Below are positions 22,629-35,300 of a stretch of DNA of 64,000 nucleotides, in pieces. Numbering within the stretch: the first letter of the stretch is position 1; each line of letters opens with the position of its first letter. Position numbers and translations under genes: made by a program. Source of the stretch: Aphrophora alni (Eukaryota > Arthropoda > Insecta > Hemiptera > Aphrophoridae); contig OY740768.1 of NCBI GenBank assembly GCA_963513935.1, positions 18,278,590 through 18,342,589 of the forward strand. Direction: 5' to 3'. A model generated the notes under the pieces. The model was not told where the DNA came from, ran no database searches, and worked only from the letters and a program-made list of their open reading frames with translations.

Positions 22629-24007
22629 TGTGACAGTGTGAAAAGTCAGATTTTAATATAGACTCATTTAAAAGACGCGGTTAAGCCAAAGAGATAAGAG
22701 ATTCAAATAATAATTTAAATGTAGTAACTTCATTAATAAAAGAAAAATGGATTTTCAAGACAACAGTATAAATAACCATGTTTAATTTTAATGTAATTTA
22801 GTTTGTTTGTTATGTTAAGTAAATCATTTGTATTTTACGGCAGTGTGGTAAAATGTGGGAACAGTAACCGGAAGGAACGCTTTCGGAAGCAAGAATTCGC
22901 CTCATGGCAACGGCAGTCTAAGTCCAGCGTTAGGAGTGACAGGTTGTGTTCTAAAAAGTCGAAGTCCAGCGATTGAAGGGACAAGATGTGTTTTCTAAGA
23001 GTTGAGTTTACCGCTTAAAATGGACAGGTCGTATTTTTTAAAAGTCAAAATCCAGTGTTAGGAGAGAGAAGATCGTAGAAAGAGTTTCTAGGTTCTGTTA
23101 GAACGATGTACATTTGATTTTTTATCTCAAATAGAGATCGAAAGTATCTAAAAATCCATGTTTAGTGTGTTTCAATGACAATAACGCGGGAACATAAAAG
23201 ACAATGGTTGATATACGCGAGTTATGAACATTCACAACAACTTGAGACAACAATTTCTGAACGAGGGAGAATCCACTACGAGCCGTAGAACTTCAACTTG
23301 TAGGACATCAGTTTTCCATTCGGACACAGACAATGTTTTTTTATTTAGATCGGCGTTGTGGTATAGACGCTATATATTACCTGTTTGATTAATAACCTGT
23401 ATTATGTTTTAAATTAATTTTTTTGTAAATGTTTATCTATTTAAAGAAGTTTAGTAGATTATGACTAGAAGAGATAATAGCAAATGAAATTTTCAAATAA
23501 TGAAAATAGAATCTTTTCATTTTTCTTAGAGCTACAGAGTAACTAAAAAATTCATAGATTAAATTCCTGTTGCAACAATTTTATTGGTAGAAGCATTTTT
23601 GAAGATAAAATTAATTAATTTGAAAGAAAGAAATAAAGGAAATATAAATTCATAATTTGTTATTAAAACTAAAAAGGATAACTAGTACTTATAATATGAT
23701 TTTTTTTGTTAATAATAATTTGTAGGATGTTTCTTTGAATGTTTAATAAATGTTTTCTTTGTAACATTTCAGCCAAAGTGTTCTCATTAAAAAACCAAAA
23801 TCCACTGTAAGTACACTGTAAAAAGAACTTGCGACCCCAGAGATTTTTTCTTTCTTTTAAATATTTAAATTCATTTTTTTCTTTTTCTAAATTGGTATAT
23901 TAAGGATACCTGGCGCCCTAGTCGAGCAAATTAATAATTGAATTCAATATTAATAAAAAAATAAGTACTCTTCAAGTACGACAAAGGCTAATTTTTGAAT
24001 TGTCACA
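22629..24007 (+). repeat. 3' LTR of element A
   Basis: 1379 bp, TGTGACAG...GTCACA, matching the 5' LTR along its whole length by eye. It is followed directly by the ATCC TSD and the remaining half of the family B solo LTR. Confidence 0.95.
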
Positions 24008-24679
24008 ATCCCACCACGAGGACATTTTTCAACCTACAGGATCGGTTATGCAGTAATAAAGCATCATAGACATTTTTATATAAAAAAGAACTTTTTTCTA
24101 TGAACCTTTTTAAATTGTTCTAATGAATAATTTTTGTATAACAATTAGTAAATTTAGAGTATTTAATTTCATTTTAAAATAATCATAATCTTTGCTATGT
24201 GAGAATATAAAACACTCACTATAAAAATATTTTGTTTTGAGTTGCAACTATTAATATAAAGTCTTAAGAAAGAATTTAAGCCTCTTCAAGGCAAAATATA
24301 TTTTAAAAATTTAAAAACATAGAGATTTTAAATATAAATGGTAGGAAATGTGTCATGAATATGTATGTATAATTTTAATTCAATAAATTATGTTCAATTT
24401 CAGCTAGAATTGTTTTCATTAAATACCAGATTCACTGTAAGTACACTTATGAAAGAACTTTCGACCCCAGAGATTTTAAAGTTAATAAATTTTTCTTTCT
24501 TTTTGATAAATAATGACTATTAAGTCTGGCGCCCAATATTAATTAATTAACTATAATTAAATTCAATTTCATTATTCAATAAACAACGTAAGAACTCTTC
24601 AAGTTCAAAAAAAAAAAAATTTTATTTTTAAATAGCTTCATTATTAAGTAAAAGGCTCTTTTTAGAATTATTACAAACA

Positions 24680-24880
24680 CACTAATGTTGCTTATGGACT
24701 TATGGTATCATATAATTTATTAATTACATTAGAAAGTTTAGTACATGAAAAAGATGTATCACAACTAGTTGATTTCTAAATTCTATAAACTATATTTATT
24801 AATAACAGATATCAACGAGGAAAGTATATAACATTTGTACATACAGTAACTTCAGGAGGTCAAATTAAACAAAAAATTTC
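24680..24880 (+). repeat. Dispersed repeat R1, copy a, 3' part
   Basis: Continues the repeat cut at 14926. TAATGTTGCTTATG, a TTTATTAATAA block, TTAATAACAG and CAGGAGGTCAAATTAAA match 58655-58830 in order. Confidence 0.75.
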
Positions 24881-25782
24881 CAAAATGTGCTCCAAAATAC
24901 TTTGTTTTCAGTTTACGGATTTGATCAAAATTGAGACATTGCTAAAATATTATTTTTCCAACATGATGGGGTCCACTAAATTATTATTCATGCATTGTTT
25001 GGGATTTCCTAGAAGCAACCTTTACAAAGGTGGACAAGAGTTTCTGTTTAGTTGGCTCCTAGGTCGTCTGAGCCGACTGTCCACATGGTGTACTGTTACA
25101 AACCAAAGTCTTTAGAAGAATTGAAAGTGGTTATAAAAGATGCATTTGATGAACATTTTTTTTAATTGATTTAAAAAGTGATAAGCAGCATTATAGAACG
25201 GTTTCAACAATGTGTAAATCCAGAAAGTAAATAATTTGAACACTTATAAGAGTAAAGAAAATGTATTTTAGTATGTTGTTTTATTATTTTACTTGTAGGT
25301 ACTGGCTTTTCTCTCATGTTGTTTAGATGGGAAAACTTCTCGGGTCTCATCACCTTAAATAAAAAAATTTAAAAAGGAAGAAAATAATGACTCCAAGTCC
25401 TTGAATACTCTAATAACATCAGGGTTGGAAGAGAACAAGAGAGTTGATAAGGTGAAAGAGACAGTTCTAAACCCAAGATCTGTAACTATTATACTAAGTT
25501 ACAAATTGAATATTTTATATTTTTTATTTAATTGATTTTAATTTGTTAGGTGCCAGTCTGTAGGCACCAGACACTTATAAAACAAAATTCCGGGATCATG
25601 AATTCTACAGAAAAATGTACTTCAATTATAAACAAACCACAGGTTTTTTGAAATACCCATATTTAATTAATAATGGATAGTACCATATTAACTCTTTGAA
25701 ACACATACATATTTATATATATATATACACACAACTTCAATGAACATATAAATATCCTATAATCTAAAATGGTTTACACTTT

Positions 25783-26091
25783 ATGACTGTACTTATTTCT
25801 GAAATATCTGCAAATATTGTAATAAAAGATAATAATTGTCTTTCTTCATCTACAATTAATAAGTTTTTTATAAATTTTGTAAATCGTCCTAATATTACAA
25901 AACTCAACTCCTCTGATGTTTATTTCTTCCAAAATTTAGAGTTTATTTTGAAATTACTTCCACAAACTATGGCTGATAGTTATAATTTGAAAATATTAAT
26001 TTTATGTAATGAGTTCTTTGATATATTTCAAATGGAATATTATAATATTAACAATAATGTAAGCATCTTATACCAAAAACTCCAGCACTGA
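25783..26091 (+). CDS. Doubtful 102-codon ORF
   Basis: The frame has a protein-like mix (ISANIVIKDNN, NFVNRPNITKLNSSDVYFF, LLPQTMADSYNLKILILCNE) and is longer than most chance frames here. I recognise no family, and no splice-linked neighbours were found. It may be an exon fragment or chance. Confidence 0.2.
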   Translation: MTVLISEISANIVIKDNNCLSSSTINKFFINFVNRPNITKLNSSDVYFFQNLEFILKLLPQTMADSYNLKILILCNEFFDIFQMEYYNINNNVSILYQKLQH

Positions 26092-26409
26092 ATTTAATGA
26101 AATTCTTTTTAAAAACTGTCTTTTTTGATATTGCTCATTTGTCATGATGTCGTTCTAAATGGAAAGTGAAATGACAATCAGGTAAATGCGAAGTTCCTGA
26201 TGGACAGAGAGAGAGAGTCAAAGACGATCACCCTCTCTGCCAGATGAAGAGCAAGTAAGACATGCCTAAACTCGACTGACCCCCTTCTATTTCCAAAAGA
26301 TTTTCATTGGTCACCAGTCCAGCTCTATGACCGAATTTATCGACAAACAAACTGGACTGATTTAAATTCACTTTACTAAATAATTATTCTTTTTACATAT
26401 TTCCTTTCT

Positions 26410-26517
<108 letters not shown>

Positions 26518-28257
26518 CAAAAAGCATACAAATGTAATATTTAAACCTACAATTATTGTTTAGCATATTTTCAATTTATACACCTCACTCACCTGTCGTT
26601 CAGTAACATTAACCTAAACTTGTCCGTCTGTCTATACCATATTACAATACATGATTGTGACACCTGTATAACACAACTAATTATGTTATATTTAGCGACA
26701 CATCACTTATGGAACAAGGTACGTTAACAAGGTTCATTAATCTGACAATAAAAACACACGAAATGTGGAATGTTACAGTCTACAGGGAAAAAAAAAAGGT
26801 GGATCCAGTTAGAATCTTTTGGGATTGCTGTTATTTAGCTGGTTCTTAGTTAAATATTTACTAAATCTTTGAATATAAAATAGTATTTTAAAATAATCTA
26901 CTAAAATTTTATAATATAGTTTGATTCTACTGTAATCATGGTCAATTCAAGCAGAAGAGAGTGACAACTAATAAAACGGCTTATCAACCAACTAATGTGT
27001 AAACATATTTTAGTGCTCTGAGTAAACACTACACTAATATGAAATTCGATTTATCTTCCCCCCCCCTCTGCATTTACTTTACTGCTGGTTCATGTTCTTT
27101 AATCAATACTTTCATCTTTCCTCTTCCTTCCTCTGTCCAGTCACTGTATGATCAAATTATATCAATAACCTTTGATACTTAAAAAAATAATAAAATTGAA
27201 GGGACATGTAAAAAAATTTGAAAGAAAAAAAAACACAAATATACTACATGATTAACATCGTTTGAATATAATAAACACATATATGATAACCATGTCATTT
27301 GTCACTATTAGGTTAATGAGTAGCTCATAAATATTGTCGTATTAAGCGGAGCGGAATGGCACAAGTGTTTATCACTTTCAAAATTTTTGTTACAAAAATG
27401 AAATGGCTTTTTGAAGAACTAGACTGGCTAAGAATTAGATATATTAGGTTTATATATTTTTTCAGGTGATTTAATATAATAGTCCTTGCATAAAACTTCC
27501 AGGTATTTTTTCACATTTGTAAAAATTTAATATAAAACCAGTATGTATAAGACAGTTATATTTAAGATATAAAGTGATGGTAGTAATTGATAACTTTAAA
27601 AATCTTTAAATGGAATGTAAGAATAACGTGATTAAATTGACGCATTACAGATGTTTATACTGGCTTTTATTCAATACAAGGTAGACTGGGTTTTTTTTTC
27701 TCCAAAATTTAAACTATAAATTAAATTATACTAAATATCTTCTTTTTTTTTTAATAAGAGAATTCAAGAAAACAAGACGTTATTATTAATAACACTTTGT
27801 TTAGAGCATGATAATGCAGTTTGGTTTATTTTTCCATCCAACACAAAAGAAAGAGAAAGCAGAGATGAAAAGAGAGGATATAACGGAAGAAGGAAAATAA
27901 AATAATTTGCATTATGTTAACTTATTAATATGATTCTTATTTTTACCTTAATTTAAAATGGTGATGGACTAAAATTTATATGAAGATGTACAAAATATTT
28001 TGTATAAATATTAATTTTTTTTTAAATCTAATGCTAATCATAATATATAGAGCATCTCTGAACTATACGAAAAAACTTTGAGAGTGGATTCCTCATAAAT
28101 ATAAGGGAAAACGTCTTCTAATTATATTTTGTTTTCCTTCTGTTGATCTGTATTTTTTCTAACAAATTTATAATTTTAGAGATTATGGATATATATGTTA
28201 AGATTTGTTGTGCATATTTTTTACATAACCTTTAACCAGTATTCTGAAAATAAAGAC

Positions 28258-28772
28258 TATTTTGTACACCTTCAAAATGGTGACTGTTTTACATTTTTAT
28301 GCCAAATATATTAAAAACCATTAACTTTAAAACAATTTTCAAGAAACACAATAATTTGCTTTTTTTTATGACAAAAAACAAGATGATATCTTTACTTTTA
28401 TTGTAGATCAATGGATAACCAAATTATCAATAGAATATAACATTTATTTTCTTAGAACTATAACATCAGGTACCGTAGTTTATTATATTGAATATTTTTC
28501 TTTTTCAAAGTTAATATTTTTATCTTCTTAAAAAGGAATAAATGGTATTAAAAAAATTTAAGTGTAGTACTCAATTACTAAGATATTATTTTAGTATTTT
28601 TTTTAAAATTGATAACTGTATTTTTTTACCTAAAAAAAAAATTAAAGTTATCATTGTAGTTGTCGTTAAAAGAGAACAATATTTTTTGTTTTATATTTTT
28701 TTCTTTTTAATTGTTTACGAGATATTTGGCATTCAAAATGTTAAGTGTTGCCATTTTGAAAATGAACAATAA
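28258..28772. mobile_element. Possible MITE-like foldback element
   Basis: The left end (TTCAAAATGGTGACTG... near 28270) and right end (GGCATTCAAAATG...CCATTTTGAAAATG near 28720-28760) are imperfect reverse complements. Inner blocks around GATGATATCTTT and AAAGTTATCATTGTAG mirror each other. The related block in the 9.2-9.6 kb duplicate shows the same inverted layout. No transposase. Ends and TSD are uncertain. Confidence 0.4.
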
Positions 28773-29030
28773 AAGTTATGGTTTTTTTACATACTAGTTA
28801 AAGGTTACATAAAAAATACAAATACCAAATCTAGACATAATGTATAATTAAGTTCAAAAATTACAAATATTTGTAGAAAAAAAAACAAGCAGACCAACAG
28901 ATGGAAAAGCATTTTTGGTCCTGCCATAGTAAAAATTTGTACCTTATAATCGATTCGCAAGTTTCTCTGTGCATTTCAGAGACTCAGACATTTCTCTGTG
29001 TATGTTCAGACATATATTTGTTCATAAATA

Positions 29031-29331
29031 CTAATTTTTCTTCTTTGATGATTTAACAGTTCTCTTTTCATCTTTTCTTCCATATAAATATCTGTATATA
29101 TTTCTGAAAATTAAATAGACTACTGCAAGCACTAGCAATATTGCAACTATTAAGACTGCAATGACATCTATGAGTAGATATTGATACCACGAAAGATTGG
29201 CTGCTCCAGGTCTCAGATGTGGGGCACCTTTGTGACGAATTACATATTCAATCCAGTATATTGCATTGTCAAGTGGATCTATAGGGTTGTCCCTGAGTAT
29301 AGCAGATTGTCTCTTTGATGCTTCTTTGTAG
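29031..29331 (-). CDS. UGT coding exon 5 (C-terminus, membrane anchor)
   Basis: Starts after AAATCTAG and completes the split Ser419 codon. It encodes YKEASKRQSAIL, DPLDNAIYWIEYVIRHKG, ANLSWYQYLLIDVIA, the anchor and the KKKN end before TAG at 29031-29033. It was duplicated to 9.7-10.1 kb. Confidence 0.93.
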
Positions 29332-32300
29332 CTAGATTTATTAAAATAATTTATTAGTAAGATCTTGATTAGTAATTTTAATCTATAACAATAAGTCTTA
29401 ATATTTCTAGTCTAGTTGCAAAATATAAAGCAAAACATTTATGTTTAATCAAATACTATTAAGTTTGTTAATAAAAAATAAATACAGAACCCCAGTGAAG
29501 TGATGTAACATGATGAGTCACAAGTTTGTAATAGGGTACATTTTCAATTACGTAAACTTGGTCTGACTAGAAAAATAGTTTGACTCAAGGCAGTGAATAA
29601 GGAATGTATTCTGTTACAGAATATAAGAATAATAATAATAAATGGAGTTAAATAAATAAATAAGGTAATTGATCAGTGAGATTTGTAAATGGTCAGAGAG
29701 ATTTGTAAAAAATATATTAATAAGAAAATGTATATAATATTAGATATATGAGAAATATGACAACAGTGTAGATGAGCATATAACTTTAAGAAATGTGACA
29801 TCAGTGTGTTGTGTGTAAAGGTGGGACAATTACAAAGCTGAACAGTTCAGTGAAATAGATATTTTTTTAAAGACCAGACGTGATGTTCGATGAGACAGGA
29901 TGTTTTTTAGAGACAAGTCATTGTGTTTTAAGGGATAGGATGTTTTACAGACAATAAAGTGATTTTCTCGAAAATGAGACATAAAATTTGAATAATGATG
30001 GAGTGTGATGTGATGGTAAAAAGGAATTAGAAAGAACCATCATTCACTTAAACGGTGAAACTCAGAAAGCAGCTGTCAACCTCGATCAAATGGGAAAATA
30101 TGGATGGCACAACATGATAAGCATCCATGTATAAAAACTCTAAAGTCGCACAATACTAAGACAGTAAAAATACTAATAAAACTTGCTTGCATTGGATAAT
30201 CAAGAGTTGACTCTCTCTCCTTCGTAAATTACCTCTTACACAGACGATGCTTTAGATTCTGATTTGTCCCTCTTAATTCATCTCCAACAGTATAGTAATA
30301 TAGAAATCCAGTGATGTAACGTGAGATAGTTAATATTGTTGGTAATATAGTCATGGAAAATATAATGGTACAGTTACAAAATGTTGATGGCTTTGTCATC
30401 AAGAGAGATGATTCTGTTGATAAATATCAAGTAGATACTAAGTTTATCACACCACAATTCATTTCAGAAGATATTGCAATGAAATTAGTTTTTCTAGGAG
30501 AAAGTAAATTAAGTAAGTGAGGAACAAAAGGCCTCATGGATTCTGTCAAGATTGTATTTAAAACTTGGGCATTGAGAATGTAGCAAAAGATAAGTTGACA
30601 GGTTTAACTACAGTTAGGGAAAGTGTAAATACAGGCAAAAAAGTGGTCTTTCGGTTTGTAAGAAACAATGTTTGGGTAGAGACTTGCTTTGCATCTAGTA
30701 TGTGGCTCACAGGTCCATCTTAGCTATGTCCAATCAATCATCAAATTGCAGCATTGGAAATCAAATATAAAATCTATAGCAACATTTTATGAAGCTTCTG
30801 CTCTATGCTATGAGGAACACGAAAAAATCACTGGAATAGAAAACCAAACTGCCTTTCACTTTACTGCATATTTTGAAGTACAATTCATGGAGTACTTGAA
30901 AAACTTAACAAAAGCAGTATGGCTCAACCTTCCTTTTATGCAAACACTGGGAAAACATGGTAGATTATCAAACCAACATTTTAAAAACTGAAAAAGCTTC
31001 TATTCAAGAATTCCTCCAATTATGGGTCAAAGATGGGGAACAATGATGCCTGACTTGCCTAATGCTAGATCTTTTGAAGAACTACAGAAAACCTTTCACC
31101 ACAATTAATTCAAATCTTGAAATTCTCCATTAGTGCAAAAAAGGAAAAATTACTAAATATTTTGAGTCACAAATTTATTCTCACAATAAACAAAATCCTG
31201 TTCTACTAAACGACAAATTGAACCTTGCTTCCAACTTCCAATGCAATCTATGACATGCTTAATTCACTGAGCAAGAACTAAACTTTTAGTTACGGTAACT
31301 GATAGTGAACCATACAGTAGAATGGACATGAATCCAAGACAAATTAATGTAATTATTGTGACTAAAGTAGCGCACTTAATAACTCTTTATATATTATATA
31401 ATATGTTTAAGTGTTCATGTATTTGAGTGTTACATGTAGTTTATGTTTGTGACAATGTGCAAAGCCTGAAGATGTCTCTTGCAGATGATATGACCATACA
31501 GTAGCTACATTCCAATTAATAAGGATTGATATAGACATACTGTATAAAGGTAACCTATACTGAACATATAATTTATCTAAAAAATAGAAAAGAAAATTTA
31601 CGTTTTCATAAAACAAGAAAGACTATAGTTTTGTCTTTACAACTGGTATATTTTGTTTAAAAAAAAAAAAAAAAAGTTTAGTTCAGAAAATAATAAAAAC
31701 AAATTTTTTAATTTTGTTGAACCATAAATTTTACATAATTTATTCTCTACAAAATATTCTATTTTGAAAATATATAAATGTTAATCAATTTAGGACCTAA
31801 TGATCCTTGGGTACTGAAAAAAAATAACAAAAATCCTTCAAAATCATTTACCTTATTTATTAAAAATTATATTCATAAACTATAATGTTAAAAAAGCATT
31901 TATTCTAAAAAAAAAAAAAGACCTAATATCTATCAAGTTATGGTCCATTAGTTATTTTGAGAGAACAAATTATTCATGAAGTGCATTCAGCAAAATTCCT
32001 TGTTTTGATTATTAATAATCAATTAACTTGGAAGGAACATGTAGGTAACATTTGTAGAAAACTATTACTGGTATGTTCAAACATATAAATAATTAAAATT
32101 ATGTGTAAAAATAAATAACTGGTAAAAGTGGATTATGCTTGTTGTTTGAAAAATAGTATGATTTTTGTTAAAGAAGCTTTATTATATAACATTATCTTTA
32201 TTATAAAGGTCTTGCTTTGTTTATTTGTATCTTTTAATATTTGAAAAGTAACTATTAGTTTGTTTTTCAAACATATTTAACTAAACAGTTAATATAGATC

Positions 32301-35300
32301 AGTTGCTGATTAGGTTGATTAATTTGCACATTCATTTAATATTTCCAATAATTTACAACAAAATTCTTTTAAATATTTTATATATTTAAAAAATTAAATA
32401 AAAGAAATATTTTTCATTTATAAAACTAGAAAATCATTTTAACATTCCACTTTTACTTACGAAGGTTTGGTTATCTCCCTTATAGTCCAAAGTACAGATT
32501 CCTCGGTAATATTATCAAAATTTAAAACAATTCCAAATCCTGCTGTTTCTGCTTGTTTGCCATTTTTAAACTGATCAACGAACAGTGGTATTATTACCAG
32601 TGGCACTTCACGGTATACAGACTCTGCTATACTATGAATTCCTCCTTGTGTAATGAAAGCTTTTAAATTGGGATGGGCTAAAAAATATAATACATTTATA
32701 AGTGGTACAAATGTTGATACGATGGTAATGATGTCTGTGGGATAAATGTTAGTGTCCCAGTAGAAGAATTGCTTGGCTTCTATAAATACATTTATAAAAC
32801 ATTTTATTTTTGAAAAACAATTATAAATTTGAGATACTTTTATTTAGCTAAACATTAGTTGAAAGATAATTAAAATTGAAAGTTTTACAAAAAAAATAAA
32901 GTAGAGGAGAAAACACAGAATGGTTATTTCCATCAGAATGGTTACTTACTCCTTTTGGTGCCAAATGTTTAGTAAATGCCTGCACTAGTTGTATCAAGCA
33001 TTTTCATAAATAAATGTACAATTTCCTGTCTGTTTTATAATATCTTTGCAGCATTAAAAAAAAAATCATAACTTTGTTATTTATTTATCAATTTTAATGA
33101 TTTAAAAAAAAATTACAAATAAATGGTTTAAAACAGGAAATAATATGAAAAACAAAGAATCTTCAAACCACAAATATGGTCTTAGTTATTATTTTTGGTT
33201 TTTATGATTTGTGGATTCTTTATTTTCCTTAATGTGAATTTCACTATAATGCTCCTTGAACATTTGAACAGAAAATAAGTTATTACCATGCAATAAAAAA
33301 ATTACTTTTAATAAAATTTATTACTAAATAACACACAGTAAAAATCATAAAATTTTAATAAATTGTATATTATATTACAATAAATAATATTTTTGACACA
33401 CACGAAATTTTATTTTGTTATCTATATAAATAAAAATTTATTAGGTTTTTTACTGAAAAATAAATCTCTCATTTTTATACTATTAGATTATTTATACATA
33501 AATATAAACCACATAACGGCCAAATCACACTATATAACATGTTTAAGAACACATAGTTGATATAAAACATATGTTTAAAATACATGTTTTATATTTTATA
33601 TCTTTTTCCAAACATGTAGCTAACCAAAATAGGCACTTTACTTACAAAATACCAATTTCTAGTCAACAAGATTTTGGCATTTAAAGGGTTATCAGTATAT
33701 TTAAAATTGTAATTTATTTTTAAAATGTTGTTTTAAAAAATATAAATTAAACTGATCAACAACAAATTTCATTTTCTCATACCTAAAATATCTGATTGTG
33801 GACACCATTTTGTCAGTTTCACATTGCTGGGTTGATTAGGTAATGATTTTGTTTCCCATTTCCATAAAATTTGGTAAGGGAGTTTTGCAAAAGCTGAAAC
33901 AAAGGTTTGCTGAATAGCTTCTGGCAACATTGAACTATTCAAATTGGTTCCAAGGCTGAAGTAAATAACTCCGTCTTTGGCATTGTCAAAGAAGGTTTGT
34001 AACTCCTAAAAAATAACATTTGATTATTGTATGTACACTTGTGCTTTGATGGTTACATTTAATTCTAATTCAGAAATGATTTTAATTTTCTATGTATAGA
34101 CAGAATTTCATAAAATAATCAATATAACCAAAACCTCAAAAAATGTCATAATTATGAGATGACATTATTTAAAAATTACTTCTTACTGCGAGCTTCCAAA
34201 GGTCAGTGCTATAATGGCTATGTTTCTTATAAACCTTTTCCAATAATATCTCCTGTCTGTCAGAATTACTCTAAACTGAGTGTATGATAAGCCCAGTTTA
34301 ATTTTTAGCCTTTCTCATATATTACTTTTAGATTTATAGTGCAGGATTCAATTGTTTCTTCTTATTATGTACAAGCGATGAACACCATGGAGAATTAGCC
34401 AAGTGAAATCTATCTAGATATGTTTGGGTTATGTTCTCCTTTGGTCAGGAAATGTAGTGGTTCATCGTGGTAAGCTACGATAATACAGTTTCAGCAGGTG
34501 TTTGTTGAATGTTGAAGAAGAAATAGTTTGATGTGTTGCTCGTCCACTGGTCAGTTCAGACACATCTCAAACTTTGACTTAATCTTTCTCAACTATCCTT
34601 CAAGATAGGTATCTTTCAGTAATTCAGGATATAGATTTCTCCCTCGTTTAGCCCAGAAATCAGCTTTCTCATTAACCAGAACTCTGCAGTGACTAGGATT
34701 ATACTGGAAACAAATATTTTGTGTGTGTAGTCTCCTTAGTATGTTATGTATCTCTTCAGTATGGAAGATGGATTCAGTTAATCACTTTTTTTGTATCAAT
34801 TGTAGAACTGATCTAGAGTCGGAGAAAATACATACATTTTTGCTGGGATGGTTTAAATAATGAATAGAGATTAGTGCTGCATTAATTAGTCGTTCGGTGT
34901 CAGTACTGCTCGCGGGAACCGATGACAGGACAAACTCTGGTTTTTAGTGTAGTCATAGACAGCTGCCCCAGCATTCTCTTTATTGGTCCCAACAGTTCCA
35001 CCATTGAAGATTCAGTGAAACCCCTTGTAACTAGTATATATATATTCTGAGATTGTTTGGAGGAGGTATTGCGTAATTTTTTCAGTCTTATTAACAATTA
35101 CTAAAATCTGATGTCTATAAGCAGTCAGGGAGGGGTTGTACTAATGACTAGGAAGGCATCATGTTACAGGAGTTCTGTGTGCCTTCAGATGTTTCACATG
35201 TAAAATAGTTTAACGAAAAATTTTCTGAACTATTTCTAGTTTTCCTGAAATGACAAAGTGGATGATTCTGTGAAAATTCAAGGATTTTGAAGTGCTTTGT

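Larger units (their letters stand above)
15588..24007 (+). mobile_element. Complete non-autonomous LTR retroelement A
   Basis: The 8420-bp element has 1379-bp LTRs at both ends, TGTGACAG...TTGTCACA termini and an ATCC TSD (15584-15587 and 24008-24011). Its order is 5' LTR, primer-binding site (16969), splice-donor-like site (17040), one long ORF (17085-18947), about 3.6 kb without ORFs, a hairpin (22584), then the 3' LTR. I found no protease, reverse transcriptase, RNase H or integrase motif in any frame of the internal region, and its AT-rich 3' half is full of stops. It sits inside a family B solo LTR. A sister copy lies at 49229-57740. Ty3/Gypsy versus BEL/Pao cannot be settled without pol. 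Confidence 0.93.
14931..24675 (+). mobile_element. Solo LTR (family B) interrupted by a complete LTR element
   Basis: The LTR pieces are 14931-15587 and 24012-24675, about 1.32 kb when joined. It starts TGTGACGATG and ends ATTATTACA, with an AACA TSD at 14927-14930 and 24676-24679. Both pieces align in order with the reverse complement of 11743-13109, including the junction region around AGGACAATTGAGCATCGA and CAGGATCGGTT. The uninterrupted R1 copy near 58650 shows the pre-insertion context. Confidence 0.92.

Noticed and set aside
28542..28772. 76-codon Phe/Ile/Lys-rich frame
   Set aside because: Low-complexity reading of an AT-rich foldback element.
29504..30325. Possible LTR between two TGATGTAAC-type direct repeats
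   Set aside because: Similar words occur at both ends, but no consistent TG...CA termini, TSD or second LTR could be confirmed.
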